Origin: Opitutia bacterium
GTDB taxonomy: Bacteria; Verrucomicrobiota; Verrucomicrobiia; Opitutales; UBA953
DNA: 6,583 nt
Assembly: GCA_003485955.1 (NCBI GenBank)
Contig: DNHH01000116.1
Span: 1-6,583 of the forward strand
Reading direction: 5' to 3'
Shown here one piece after another: positions 1 to 5,941 of this stretch. How positions within the stretch are numbered: the first letter of the stretch is position 1; each line of letters begins with the position of its first letter. The position numbers and the translations under genes were made by a program. The notes beneath the pieces were generated by a model. It was given only the letters and a program-made list of their open reading frames with translations. It was not told the DNA's origin and did no database searches.

Positions 1-2
1 TG

Positions 3-185
3 CGCCAACTTGATGAGAAATATCCAGCTTATGGATTTGCTGTCCACAAAGGCTATGCTGTGCCACATCATGTCGAAGCAATCAAAACACATGGGCCTTG
101 CCCTGAACACCGTGAGTTATTTCTACGAAAAATACTTGCCGGCGAAGCTGTACCATCCGACGAGCAAGTTGAGTTTGAGTTCTGA
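3..185 (+). CDS. rnhB: Ribonuclease HII, C-terminal 60 residues (5' truncated by window edge)
   Basis: RNase HII cleaves the RNA strand of RNA-DNA hybrids and removes single misincorporated ribonucleotides from DNA in the cytoplasm. Only the last 60 codons are in the window, read in the frame starting at base 3 and ending at TGA 183-185. The visible segment carries the family's C-terminal signature: YPAYGFAVHKGYAVPHH followed by the THGPCPEHR block, which matches the usual YP-x-YGFA-x-HKGYGT and GPCP-x-HR motifs. The catalytic acidic residues lie upstream, outside the window. After the HR motif there is a short tail of about 20 residues ending VEFEF. The gene converges on bioC, and its stop codon lies inside a strong inverted repeat. 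It is unrelated to biotin synthesis and is simply the downstream neighbour of the operon. Confidence 0.9.
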   Translation, partial: RQLDEKYPAYGFAVHKGYAVPHHVEAIKTHGPCPEHRELFLRKILAGEAVPSDEQVEFEF

Positions 186-207
186 GGCCGTACAGCGGCC
201 TCAGAGC
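179..207. other. Perfect stem-loop spanning the rnhB stop codon
   Basis: CTGAGGCCG (182-190) and CGGCCTCAG (196-204) are exact reverse complements around a 5-nt loop. The stem extends by T181-A205, a U-G wobble at 180/206 and G179-C207. The rnhB TGA (183-185) lies in the left arm. No T-run follows on either strand, so by itself it is not a textbook intrinsic terminator. It may protect the mRNA 3' end, assist termination, or act as a base for the stem-loop that follows. The structure is seen directly; the role is inferred. Confidence 0.6.
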
Positions 208-213
208 AGGAAC

Positions 214-289
214 GAGCAAGCGGGAGAGATCTGTCGAAGATTCTCGAGTAGATTGGTAACACCTTCCCGCTTACTGCTTGCTCCTTTTT
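214..289 (+). terminator. Candidate intrinsic terminator of rnhB (stem with T-run)
   Basis: GAGCAAGC (214-221) pairs exactly with GCTTGCTC (276-283), and TTTTT follows at 285-289, giving the stem plus T-run of a Rho-independent terminator on the plus strand. The loop is long (54 nt). It contains a second hairpin in which GAGA-TCT (226-232) pairs with AGAT-TCTC (238-245) around GTCGA, with one bulged base. A competing 8-bp pairing is AAGCGGGA (218-225) with TCCCGCTT (265-272), so the region can fold in more than one way. It lies just downstream of rnhB. On the minus strand there is no matching T-run, so it is less convincing as a terminator for bioC. Confidence 0.5.
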
Positions 290-294
290 ACTCT

Positions 295-319
295 GCTTAA
301 TCGCGACTAGCGCTTAAGC
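295..319. other. Stem-loop spanning the bioC stop codon
   Basis: GCTTAA (295-300) is the reverse complement of TTAAGC (314-319). Inside, after a T-C mismatch (301/313), CGC (302-304) pairs with GCG (310-312) around the loop GACTA. The bioC stop codon (complement of 314-316) lies in one arm. There is no T-run after it on the minus strand. It may mark or stabilise the 3' end of the bio operon transcript. The pairing is seen directly; the function is inferred. Confidence 0.45.
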
Positions 320-1015
320 AGCCGCATCTACCAATAACCATGCCCAGGTAGCTCGAACGCTGCCGTCTGGATTTCCGTACAGTCGTGTGTAATCGCGAAG
401 GAGCGCCCGCAACGTCCCTGCATTAAAATGCGGCTCACCGGTGACGCCCGAGTAATGCAACGTACGGAGAAAATCAACCGATGAAGGATAAATCTCTGGA
501 TGCTCGAGTACAGCGCTACCACGAACCTTAAAACCCGCCCGACGAATCATGGCGATCCACATTGCCTCATCACGCCAGTGAATTGGCCCCTCTCCCGCCA
601 AAGCACGTAATTCACAAAAGCCCGGTTCGCACGGCACTCCTAACAACAATCGACCTCCTTGGTGGATGGATGCGTGCCATCGACGCAATATATTACCTGG
701 ATCGGGTGCCCATTGAAGCAATCCATTGGATGCTAAATTGTGGCATGGGAATATTTCACCAAAGCCGTCATGTATAGTCCACGTGGCCGACGGTGCAGAT
801 AACTTACCAATCTCAACCATGGCTGGAGACCCATCGGAAGCGTCGACCACCGCACCTTGTGCTAGTAATGCACGCGTCAAGAAACCTGTACCCGCACCCA
901 GCTCTGTGACGCGCTCGCCCGATTCAAAAGGCGCAAAAGCCGCTAAGGCTTCCGCAAAGCGTCGCTGGGGAGTCGCATGCGCCTCGTAGGTGGACGCCTT
1001 GGCATTAAAGTGCAT
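314..1015 (-). CDS. bioC: Malonyl-ACP O-methyltransferase BioC
   Basis: BioC uses S-adenosylmethionine to methylate the free carboxyl of malonyl-ACP (or malonyl-CoA), making a primer that fatty acid synthase extends to pimeloyl-ACP methyl ester, the first committed step of biotin synthesis. The product is a class I SAM methyltransferase. Counting from the upstream ATG at 1021, motif I is ELGAGTG (residues 40-46), the acidic-loop region DASDGS is at 59-64, the BioC-typical SNGLLQW block is at 98-104 (E. coli has SNLAVQW), and a FLRTLHYSG segment at 184-192 resembles the BioC C-terminal LRxLxxxG region. I choose the ATG at 1015 (233 aa) rather than 1021 (235 aa). A perfect AAAGGAGG (1029-1022) touches the first ATG but sits 6 nt from the second. 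The start overlaps the end of the esterase gene by 11 bp, implying coupled translation. The length is near the family norm (E. coli BioC is about 250 aa). It is the last gene of the operon. Confidence 0.88.
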   Translation of the reverse strand: MHFNAKASTYEAHATPQRRFAEALAAFAPFESGERVTELGAGTGFLTRALLAQGAVVDASDGSPAMVEIGKLSAPSATWTIHDGFGEIFPCHNLASNGLLQWAPDPGNILRRWHASIHQGGRLLLGVPCEPGFCELRALAGEGPIHWRDEAMWIAMIRRAGFKVRGSAVLEHPEIYPSSVDFLRTLHYSGVTGEPHFNAGTLRALLRDYTRLYGNPDGSVRATWAWLLVDAAA

Positions 1016-1631
1016 GACCATCCTCCTTTACTAAAAACTCAGAAAGCATGTGGCCGGCACCTTCGACACGCACACAACCTTTAATGGCACCCACTACACC
1101 TTCTGCATGCAATAAAGGGTCACTGTCGCCTACATAAGCTTCCCAGCCATCAGGCAGGCCGTGCCGTGCATAGGCAATTAAGCCCGCACTCGCAGGTTCA
1201 GCTAAGCGCGTTAAGCCCTCTTCTAGTAATTCCTGAGCGTAAGGCAATTCACCCTCGACTGCAGATGGTCCAAGACCTGCCCGCACCCTAAAATCAGCCA
1301 AAGCGGCGAGAGGATCTTGGCGCAGCTGACGCACCATCCATTGCACTTGAGTGCGCGAAATTTTCCCGCAACCACCATCCTCTCTGCAAAACGACGTGAA
1401 AGGCGCGACGAGTAAAACTTTGCCTGGGAAACACACCCCCCGTGAGGCTGCTTCCAAAACTCTGTGTGCGCCAAATGACCACGCAACGACTGCCTGACAA
1501 TCCGCCGCAGCTTCTGCAGCACCTGGAATAGGTGCGAGTAGGACATGCTGTGCATGAGGCGCATGGGCCTCTGCCAGCGGACGGAGTTCCGCAGGTGAAA
1601 TCCCCCAGCCACCTACCCAGCCAATCATCAT
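1005..1631 (-). CDS. Short alpha/beta hydrolase, probable pimeloyl-ACP methyl ester esterase (BioG/BioH functional type)
   Basis: The likely job is to remove the methyl group from pimeloyl-ACP methyl ester, ending chain extension and giving pimeloyl-ACP to BioF. This is inferred from fold motifs and from its position between bioF and bioC. The product has 208 residues. GGWG (7-10) resembles the HGWG/AGWG oxyanion-hole loop of BioH and BioG. AWSFG (50-54) is the nucleophile elbow with Ser52, closer to the AWSMG of BioG than to the GWSLG of BioH. VGDSDPLLH (167-175) supplies the likely acid (Asp169 or Asp171), and GAGHML (191-196) supplies His194. The lid region (about 80-160) is not one I recognise. 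It starts only a few residues before the GGWG loop, so it lacks the first strands found in BioH and BioG. The start ATG 1631 forms an ATGA overlap with the bioF stop, with AAGGGA (1645-1640) 8 nt upstream. No gene symbol is given because the subfamily is unclear. Confidence 0.75.
   Translation of the reverse strand: MMIGWVGGWGISPAELRPLAEAHAPHAQHVLLAPIPGAAEAAADCQAVVAWSFGAHRVLEAASRGVCFPGKVLLVAPFTSFCREDGGCGKISRTQVQWMVRQLRQDPLAALADFRVRAGLGPSAVEGELPYAQELLEEGLTRLAEPASAGLIAYARHGLPDGWEAYVGDSDPLLHAEGVVGAIKGCVRVEGAGHMLSEFLVKEDGHAL
1022..1029 (-). promoter_or_regulatory. Strong ribosome binding site of bioC
   Basis: On the minus strand the sequence AAAGGAGG (1029-1022) lies within the last codons of the esterase gene. 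It is 0 nt from the ATG at 1021 and 6 nt from the ATG at 1015, so it decides in favour of the latter as the bioC start. It is the clearest Shine-Dalgarno sequence in the operon and shows that this organism uses canonical SD recognition, in contrast to bioB and bioD. Confidence 0.75.
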
Positions 1632-2773
1632 AAGTTTAGTCCCTTCAGTGCGGCGATAAACCCTGCGCGCGTATTCTCTGTTAAGTTCCGGTGTAAAGAA
1701 ATGCGAACGCGTGCCGTGCCGTCAGGAACTGTTGGGGGGCGTATAGCAGCAACTAGGAACCCGGACGCCCGAAGGCCTTCAGCGACTTTCAGCGCACGAA
1801 CCGCATCACCCATCACAATCGGGATAATCGGCGAGTGTCCGCTCGGCACCGAAAAACCCGCTTCACTGAGACCCTCTCTCCATTCGCGCGAAAGGTTATG
1901 CCAGCGCGGACGATCCACCGAGAGATCGTGCGTACGGCTGATTGCAGCCAAAGCGGCGGCAACGGCGGGCGGGGCGAGGTGCGTCGAGTAAACAAATTCA
2001 CCAGCGAGATTCACCAGCGTCTCGCGAATGTCAGGATTGTGACAAAGCACATAGGCGCCTTGCGAACCGAGTGCCTTACCAAGAGTTCCCACTACAACGT
2101 CTGCAGCAGCGCGACAGCCCTGCTCTTCCTGTAAACCAGAACCACTTAATCCGTGCCAACCCGTTGCATGGGCTTCGTCGAGAATCCACACAAAGCCATG
2201 GCGGGCGCGAAGCGCTGTCAGTCTAGACAAGTCAGGCGCATCGCCGTCCATGGAGTAGATACTTTCGGTAACAACAAAGACAGCTCCGTCGCGTCCAGAT
2301 TCTTCAACAAGCATCAACTCAAGGGCATCGAGGTCGTTGTGCGCAAAGCGCCGCAGGCGTGCCCCTGAGGACAAAATGCCATTGACCATGCTCGCATGAA
2401 TGAGGCGATCAGCCAAAACAACATCGCCGGGCTTAGGGAGCTGTCCAAGCACCGCACCATTGGCCGCATAACCGGAATTCATTACTAGTGCGTGCGGATA
2501 GCCATGCCAAGCGGCGAGCGTCTCTTCGAGCTTAGCATGTAACTCAGTATAGCCAGTAACGAGTGCACTGGCCGATGCCGATGCACCCCAGGTATGCAGT
2601 GCTTCTGCCGCGGCAATGAGCACTGCAGGGTCGTGTGCAAGGTCGAGGTAATCATTGCCCGCAAGATTGGTACGCGAGTCGGTAGATGGACGTGCGGTGA
2701 TTTTACGCAAAAGCCCAGCATCCTCGCGGGCTGCAAGCGCTTCGCGTAGACGTTGGTCGACACGGTCCTTCAT
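1628..2773 (-). CDS. bioF: 8-amino-7-oxononanoate synthase (KAPA synthase)
   Basis: This PLP enzyme condenses pimeloyl-ACP (or -CoA) with L-alanine, releasing CO2, to give 8-amino-7-oxononanoate (KAPA). The product is 381 aa, typical of the family (E. coli 384). Visible alpha-oxoamine synthase motifs are GNDYLDL (39-45, usually NYLGL), a SASASALVTGY segment (65-75), NSGYAANG (99-106), TESIYSMDGD (169-178), LDEAHATG (198-205) with the PLP-contacting Asp199 and His202, and GTLGKALGSQGAY (229-241) with the Schiff-base Lys233. The C-terminal RPPTVPDGTARVRISL block (345-360) is also typical. The start ATG at 2773 overlaps the bioD stop as ATGA. GGAGAG (2791-2786) lies 12 nt upstream, somewhat far, so coupling to bioD translation is likely. 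The stop overlaps the esterase start in the same way. All key residues are present. Confidence 0.95.
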   Translation of the reverse strand: MKDRVDQRLREALAAREDAGLLRKITARPSTDSRTNLAGNDYLDLAHDPAVLIAAAEALHTWGASASASALVTGYTELHAKLEETLAAWHGYPHALVMNSGYAANGAVLGQLPKPGDVVLADRLIHASMVNGILSSGARLRRFAHNDLDALELMLVEESGRDGAVFVVTESIYSMDGDAPDLSRLTALRARHGFVWILDEAHATGWHGLSGSGLQEEQGCRAAADVVVGTLGKALGSQGAYVLCHNPDIRETLVNLAGEFVYSTHLAPPAVAAALAAISRTHDLSVDRPRWHNLSREWREGLSEAGFSVPSGHSPIIPIVMGDAVRALKVAEGLRASGFLVAAIRPPTVPDGTARVRISLHRNLTENTRAGFIAALKGLNL

Positions 2774-3396
2774 GGTAGTTCCATTCTCTCCGGGTTGAGG
2801 GCACCAAACGATGACTCTCCAATTATGCTTAAGCCAGCATCACGGATTCCCTCGCGATTAGCCAATGCGACAGCGGGATCAGGCGTGGCATGCGCTGCGT
2901 TGAGCCAAATGCCGACAGAGCCAGCATGACGCGCCGCGAGGTAATCAGTAGCCAAGCGAGCTTGGTTGATGGCACCCAGACGGTCATCGACGACCACAAC
3001 AACAAGGTCGGGGCGAATGGCGGCGATAAAATCCGCCCAGTCCTTACCAAGTGGATCTATGGGCACAGCAACACCACCCGCACCCTCAATCACTCGGTGT
3101 GCGGCGGCTGGCAATTTAGTATAAAGCCCCGTCAGCCACGGAAGACTTAGGCGTACGTTTGCCTGAGTGGCAGCCGCGAGTGGTGCAAGTGGAAGCGGAA
3201 GCGCCACAAGTGTATGAGCGCTAGCCCAGTCGCCCGCAGCGGCAAGGGCATCCGCAGGGCGTCCTGCGGCCACTCCACTTTCAACCGGCTTAACAACCTG
3301 TGTCACGCCACGCGCTGAAAGCGCACGGGCAATCCAACTAGCGACGCGAGTCTTGCCCACGCTGGTGTCGGATCCTGTGACAAAAATCGTAGCCAA
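2770..3396 (-). CDS. bioD: Dethiobiotin synthetase (TTG start)
   Basis: BioD uses ATP and CO2 to close the ureido ring of 7,8-diaminopelargonate, giving dethiobiotin. The product is 208 aa (E. coli 225). The P-loop GSDTSVGKT is at 8-16 with Lys15. KPVESG (36-41) contains the conserved Lys36. Asp49 in PADALA and Glu104 in EGAGG (104-108) match the Mg-binding Asp54 and Glu115 of E. coli. RLGAINQ (139-145) corresponds to KLGCINH, and Asn166 lies in the nucleobase region. The start must be TTG 3396-3394. The bioB stop TAA is in the same frame only three codons upstream, and no ATG or GTG lies between. The start agrees with the E. coli N-terminus, where the FVTG strand begins at about the same residue. 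No Shine-Dalgarno sequence is visible, so translation probably depends on ribosomes finishing bioB. It ends in an ATGA overlap with bioF. Confidence 0.93.
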   Translation of the reverse strand: MATIFVTGSDTSVGKTRVASWIARALSARGVTQVVKPVESGVAAGRPADALAAAGDWASAHTLVALPLPLAPLAAATQANVRLSLPWLTGLYTKLPAAAHRVIEGAGGVAVPIDPLGKDWADFIAAIRPDLVVVVVDDRLGAINQARLATDYLAARHAGSVGIWLNAAHATPDPAVALANREGIRDAGLSIIGESSFGALNPERMELP

Positions 3397-3405
3397 GGCA
3401 AAAGC

Positions 3406-4485
3406 TTAGAGTTTACAGCCACAACCGGAACCGCAGCCCTCGTCGTCGCCTTCAGCAACAATGGGTGCGAGCTCGGCAGGATTTGGCCAAGGCGCAGGCG
3501 TAGCTTGGTCGGGCTTAATTTCGCCCTTATGAACGCGACGGGCTTCATCTGGGTGCAACGGGTGAAGACCCAGTCGTTTCATTAAGTTCATATCTTCTTC
3601 GATGTCTGGATTGCCTGTGGTCAGAAGTTTTTCACCGAGGAAGATTGAGTTGGCACCTGCGAGGTAGCAGAGCGCTTGGGTTTCGTCGGACATATTACCC
3701 CGTCCTGCAGAGAGACGAACCATTGCCTTGGGCATCAGGATGCGCGCGACTGCCACAGTTCGCACGAATTCGATGCTATCAACAAATCGACGGCCTGCGA
3801 GCGGCGTACCCTCAACGGCAACGAGGGCATTGATGGGCACGGAGTCAGGCTGAGGGTCCATCACCGCGAGTTCGACGAGCATCTTCAAACGGTCATCAAC
3901 CGTTTCGCCCATACCAATGATGCCGCCTGAACAGACCTCAAGTCCGGCCTTACGCACATTGGAAAGCGTTTGTAGACGGTCATCGTAACTGCGCGTTGTG
4001 ATAATCTTAGAGTAATGCTCACGCGAGGTGTCGAGGTTGTGATTATAGACATCACACCCAGCATCCTTGAGTCGCTTAGCTTGTGGCTCAGTAACCATCC
4101 CAAGCGTACAGCAAACTTCAAGGCCGAGAGATTTTACGCCCGCGACCGTCTGGAGAACACTGTCAAATTGTTTGCCTTCCGCTACGCGACGCCAAGCTGC
4201 GCCCATACAAAAGCGGGTTGCCCCGCCAGCTTTTGCGCGTCGGGCATCCACTAGAATAGTTTCCGTTTCCATTAAAGCCTCGGCTTCAACGAATGTGTTA
4301 TGGTGCACGGACTGCGGACAATACGCACAGTCCTCAGGGCAAGCACCGGTCTTAATCGATTTCAGCGTGCAGAGCTGTACGCCCGCCGGATCTTGGTGGG
4401 CTTGGTGGACTTGCTGAGCGCGGAAGAGCAACGTGTTGAGCGGCAAATCGTAGAGTGCGCGAGCTTCGTTGAGGTTTGTTTTCAT
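3406..4485 (-). CDS. bioB: Biotin synthase (radical SAM) with cysteine-rich C-terminal tail
   Basis: BioB inserts sulfur into dethiobiotin to form biotin, using a SAM-cleaving [4Fe-4S] cluster and a sacrificial [2Fe-2S] cluster as sulfur donor. The product is 359 aa (E. coli 346). The radical SAM motif GACPEDCAYCPQS has Cys49, Cys53 and Cys56. The [2Fe-2S] ligands are also present: Cys93 (RFCMGAAW), Cys125 (LEVCCTLG), Cys185 (VCSGGIIGMGE) and Arg257 (VRLSAGR). YNHNLDTS (147-154) is the usual substrate and SAM-binding block. After the barrel comes a Pro-rich linker and an unusual ending, GCGSGCGCKL, with Cys351, Cys355 and Cys357. I chose the ATG at 4485, which gives the normal N-terminus. An in-frame start at 4599 would add 38 unrelated residues inside bioA. 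There is no Shine-Dalgarno sequence; the 28-nt gap from bioA is pyrimidine- and AT-rich. Confidence 0.96.
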   Translation of the reverse strand: MKTNLNEARALYDLPLNTLLFRAQQVHQAHQDPAGVQLCTLKSIKTGACPEDCAYCPQSVHHNTFVEAEALMETETILVDARRAKAGGATRFCMGAAWRRVAEGKQFDSVLQTVAGVKSLGLEVCCTLGMVTEPQAKRLKDAGCDVYNHNLDTSREHYSKIITTRSYDDRLQTLSNVRKAGLEVCSGGIIGMGETVDDRLKMLVELAVMDPQPDSVPINALVAVEGTPLAGRRFVDSIEFVRTVAVARILMPKAMVRLSAGRGNMSDETQALCYLAGANSIFLGEKLLTTGNPDIEEDMNLMKRLGLHPLHPDEARRVHKGEIKPDQATPAPWPNPAELAPIVAEGDDEGCGSGCGCKL

Positions 4486-4513
4486 GAGTTGATTTAAAAG
4501 TAATAAGGAAGGT

Positions 4514-5890
4514 TTAGGATAGGACTTCACTGGCTGCTTTGCGCAGGGCAGAGACAAGATGTTTAGCTTCGGCGGGCTTAATAGAGATTGGCGGCACAAT
4601 CAGGACGGAGTCACCGAGGGGACGGATGACCAAGCCATGGCGTCGAGCGGCAAGGCAGATGCGGTAGCCGATGCGGGCATCGGCTGACCAAGAGGGCGCG
4701 CCGACGGGAGCAGCGAAGTCGACTGCAGCAGTTAGGCCGAGTTGCCGAACGCTACGGACGTGCAGGTCAGCGGCAAATTCAGAGAGCAACCCTTGGCCGA
4801 TGATCTTAGCGCTCTCGGCTGGGCGGCCCGAGGCAATCAGAGGACGTAGCTTGCGGAGTGAGGCAAGCGCCACCGCGCAGCCAAGTGGATTACCTGAAAA
4901 GGTGTGGCCGTGGAAAAAAGTACGTCCTTCGGTGAAAGTACCAAGGAAAGCATCGTGAATGGCGTTTGACGTCAAAGTTGCTGCAAGTGGCAAGTAGCCT
5001 CCGGCCAAGCCTTTCGCGAGGCAGAGAAAATCTGGGGTGACACCTTCAGTCTCTGCGACCGTTAAGCCACCTACCCTGCCAAAACCAGTGAAGACCTCGT
5101 CGAGGATGAGATGGACCTCGTATCGACGACAAAGCTCGGAGACCGCACGCACAAACCCGGCAGGTTGCTGAACCATACCTGCAGCACCTTGCACGCGTGG
5201 TTCGAGAATGACGCAAGCAATGCGAGCTGCATCGCGCGTCAGCAAAACTTCGAGCGAGCGAAGTGATGTGACTGCGTCAGACTTTGCGACCTTGTCGGCA
5301 CACTCACTGTGAATGGGCGCGGCAACACGCTCAGCAGAAAACATCCAGGGCGCAAAGCGCTCATGGAAAGATTCGCGGTCGCCCACCGACATCGTGCCAA
5401 AGGTATCACCGTGATAAGCGCCAGTGATACTGACCACGCCACGCTTCGTAGGCTTGCCGACAAGTTGCCAGTATTGGAATGAGAGTTTGAGTGCGACTTC
5501 GATGGCGTTGGAACCATTGTCGGTATAGAAACAACGCGGAAGGGCCCCGCCCGTCAGGCCAGCGAGTTGCTCGGCAAGCGCAGAGGCGGTCGGGTGGTTA
5601 AGGCCGAGCAGTGTGACGTGAGCAACAGCATCAAGTTGGTCGCGGAGAGCCTGATTAAGATCAGGGTCATTGTGTCCATGGACATTCGTCCAGACTGAGG
5701 CATTGCCATCGAGGTAGCGGCGCCCTTCGTGATCGATTAGCCAGCAACCTTCGGCACGTACTATATGCAAACGGGGGTTACCTGCGTACTCCTGCATCTG
5801 GGTAAAAGGATGCCAGGCGTGCCGCTGGTCGGCGGCATCCACGGCGTCGACGTTCGACGCGACCGCTAAGGGCGGCTGAGGCATGCCCAT
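4514..5890 (-). CDS. bioA: Adenosylmethionine-8-amino-7-oxononanoate aminotransferase (DAPA synthase)
   Basis: BioA transfers an amino group, classically from SAM, to KAPA to form 7,8-diaminopelargonate. It is a class III PLP aminotransferase of 458 aa (E. coli 429). Motifs in order are AWHPFTQMQEY (25-35), DGNASVWTNVHGH (61-73), DNGSNAIEVALK (124-135), AYHGDTFG (158-165) with Tyr159 matching E. coli Tyr144, LDEVFTGFGRVG (263-274) with Asp264 and Arg272, AKGLAGGY (292-299) with the PLP Lys293, HTFSGNPLG (329-337) with Thr330, and RPLGDS (423-428) with the KAPA-carboxylate Arg423. E. coli Tyr17, which contacts substrate, is Phe29 here, a variant I recall as common in non-enterobacterial BioA. 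About 20 poorly conserved residues precede the first motif. The first ATG (5890) is preferred over the third codon because AGGG (5904-5901) lies 10 nt upstream. It is the first gene of the operon, just downstream of the BirA-like operator. Confidence 0.95.
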   Translation of the reverse strand: MGMPQPPLAVASNVDAVDAADQRHAWHPFTQMQEYAGNPRLHIVRAEGCWLIDHEGRRYLDGNASVWTNVHGHNDPDLNQALRDQLDAVAHVTLLGLNHPTASALAEQLAGLTGGALPRCFYTDNGSNAIEVALKLSFQYWQLVGKPTKRGVVSITGAYHGDTFGTMSVGDRESFHERFAPWMFSAERVAAPIHSECADKVAKSDAVTSLRSLEVLLTRDAARIACVILEPRVQGAAGMVQQPAGFVRAVSELCRRYEVHLILDEVFTGFGRVGGLTVAETEGVTPDFLCLAKGLAGGYLPLAATLTSNAIHDAFLGTFTEGRTFFHGHTFSGNPLGCAVALASLRKLRPLIASGRPAESAKIIGQGLLSEFAADLHVRSVRQLGLTAAVDFAAPVGAPSWSADARIGYRICLAARRHGLVIRPLGDSVLIVPPISIKPAEAKHLVSALRKAASEVLS

Positions 5891-5911
5891 AAGGTGGACG
5901 CCCTATGGCCC

Positions 5912-5941
5912 ATTGTTAAGCCTGAAGTGTGACCAGGTTAA
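5912..5941 (-). promoter_or_regulatory. Weak candidate bioA promoter overlapping the operator
   Basis: On the minus strand, TTAACC (5941-5936) matches four of six bases of TTGACA, and AACAAT (5917-5912) matches four of six of TATAAT, with an 18-nt spacer. Both elements fall within the BirA-like box, as expected for a repressor-blocked promoter. The match is poor. It is reported because of its placement; the only other minus-strand upstream sequence is the 50-bp stretch toward the dehydrogenase. No convincing plus-strand promoter was found, although TTGTTA (5913-5918) could serve as a -35 element. Confidence 0.3.

Noticed and set aside
10..300. Open frame of 96 codons on the plus strand at the left edge
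   Set aside because: It is out of frame with the clear RNase HII C-terminus (frame from base 3) and has no recognisable protein features; it runs through the intergenic hairpins.
1632..1700. The esterase frame stays open upstream of its ATG, into bioF, which could hint at a frameshift-joined longer N-terminus
   Set aside because: No usable ATG, GTG or TTG start was found close upstream, the translated stretch does not look like the missing hydrolase strands, and the ATGA junction with an AAGGGA site is a good normal start.
1701..2368. Plus-strand open frames of 70-99 codons opposite bioF, and similar ones opposite bioD, bioB and bioA
   Set aside because: They are shadow frames of GC-rich coding sequence; each lies opposite a conserved enzyme and none has recognisable motifs or start context.
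4486..4599. Possible 38-residue N-terminal extension of BioB
   Set aside because: It overlaps the end of bioA, has no family similarity, and the ATG at 4485 gives the normal BioB N-terminus and length.
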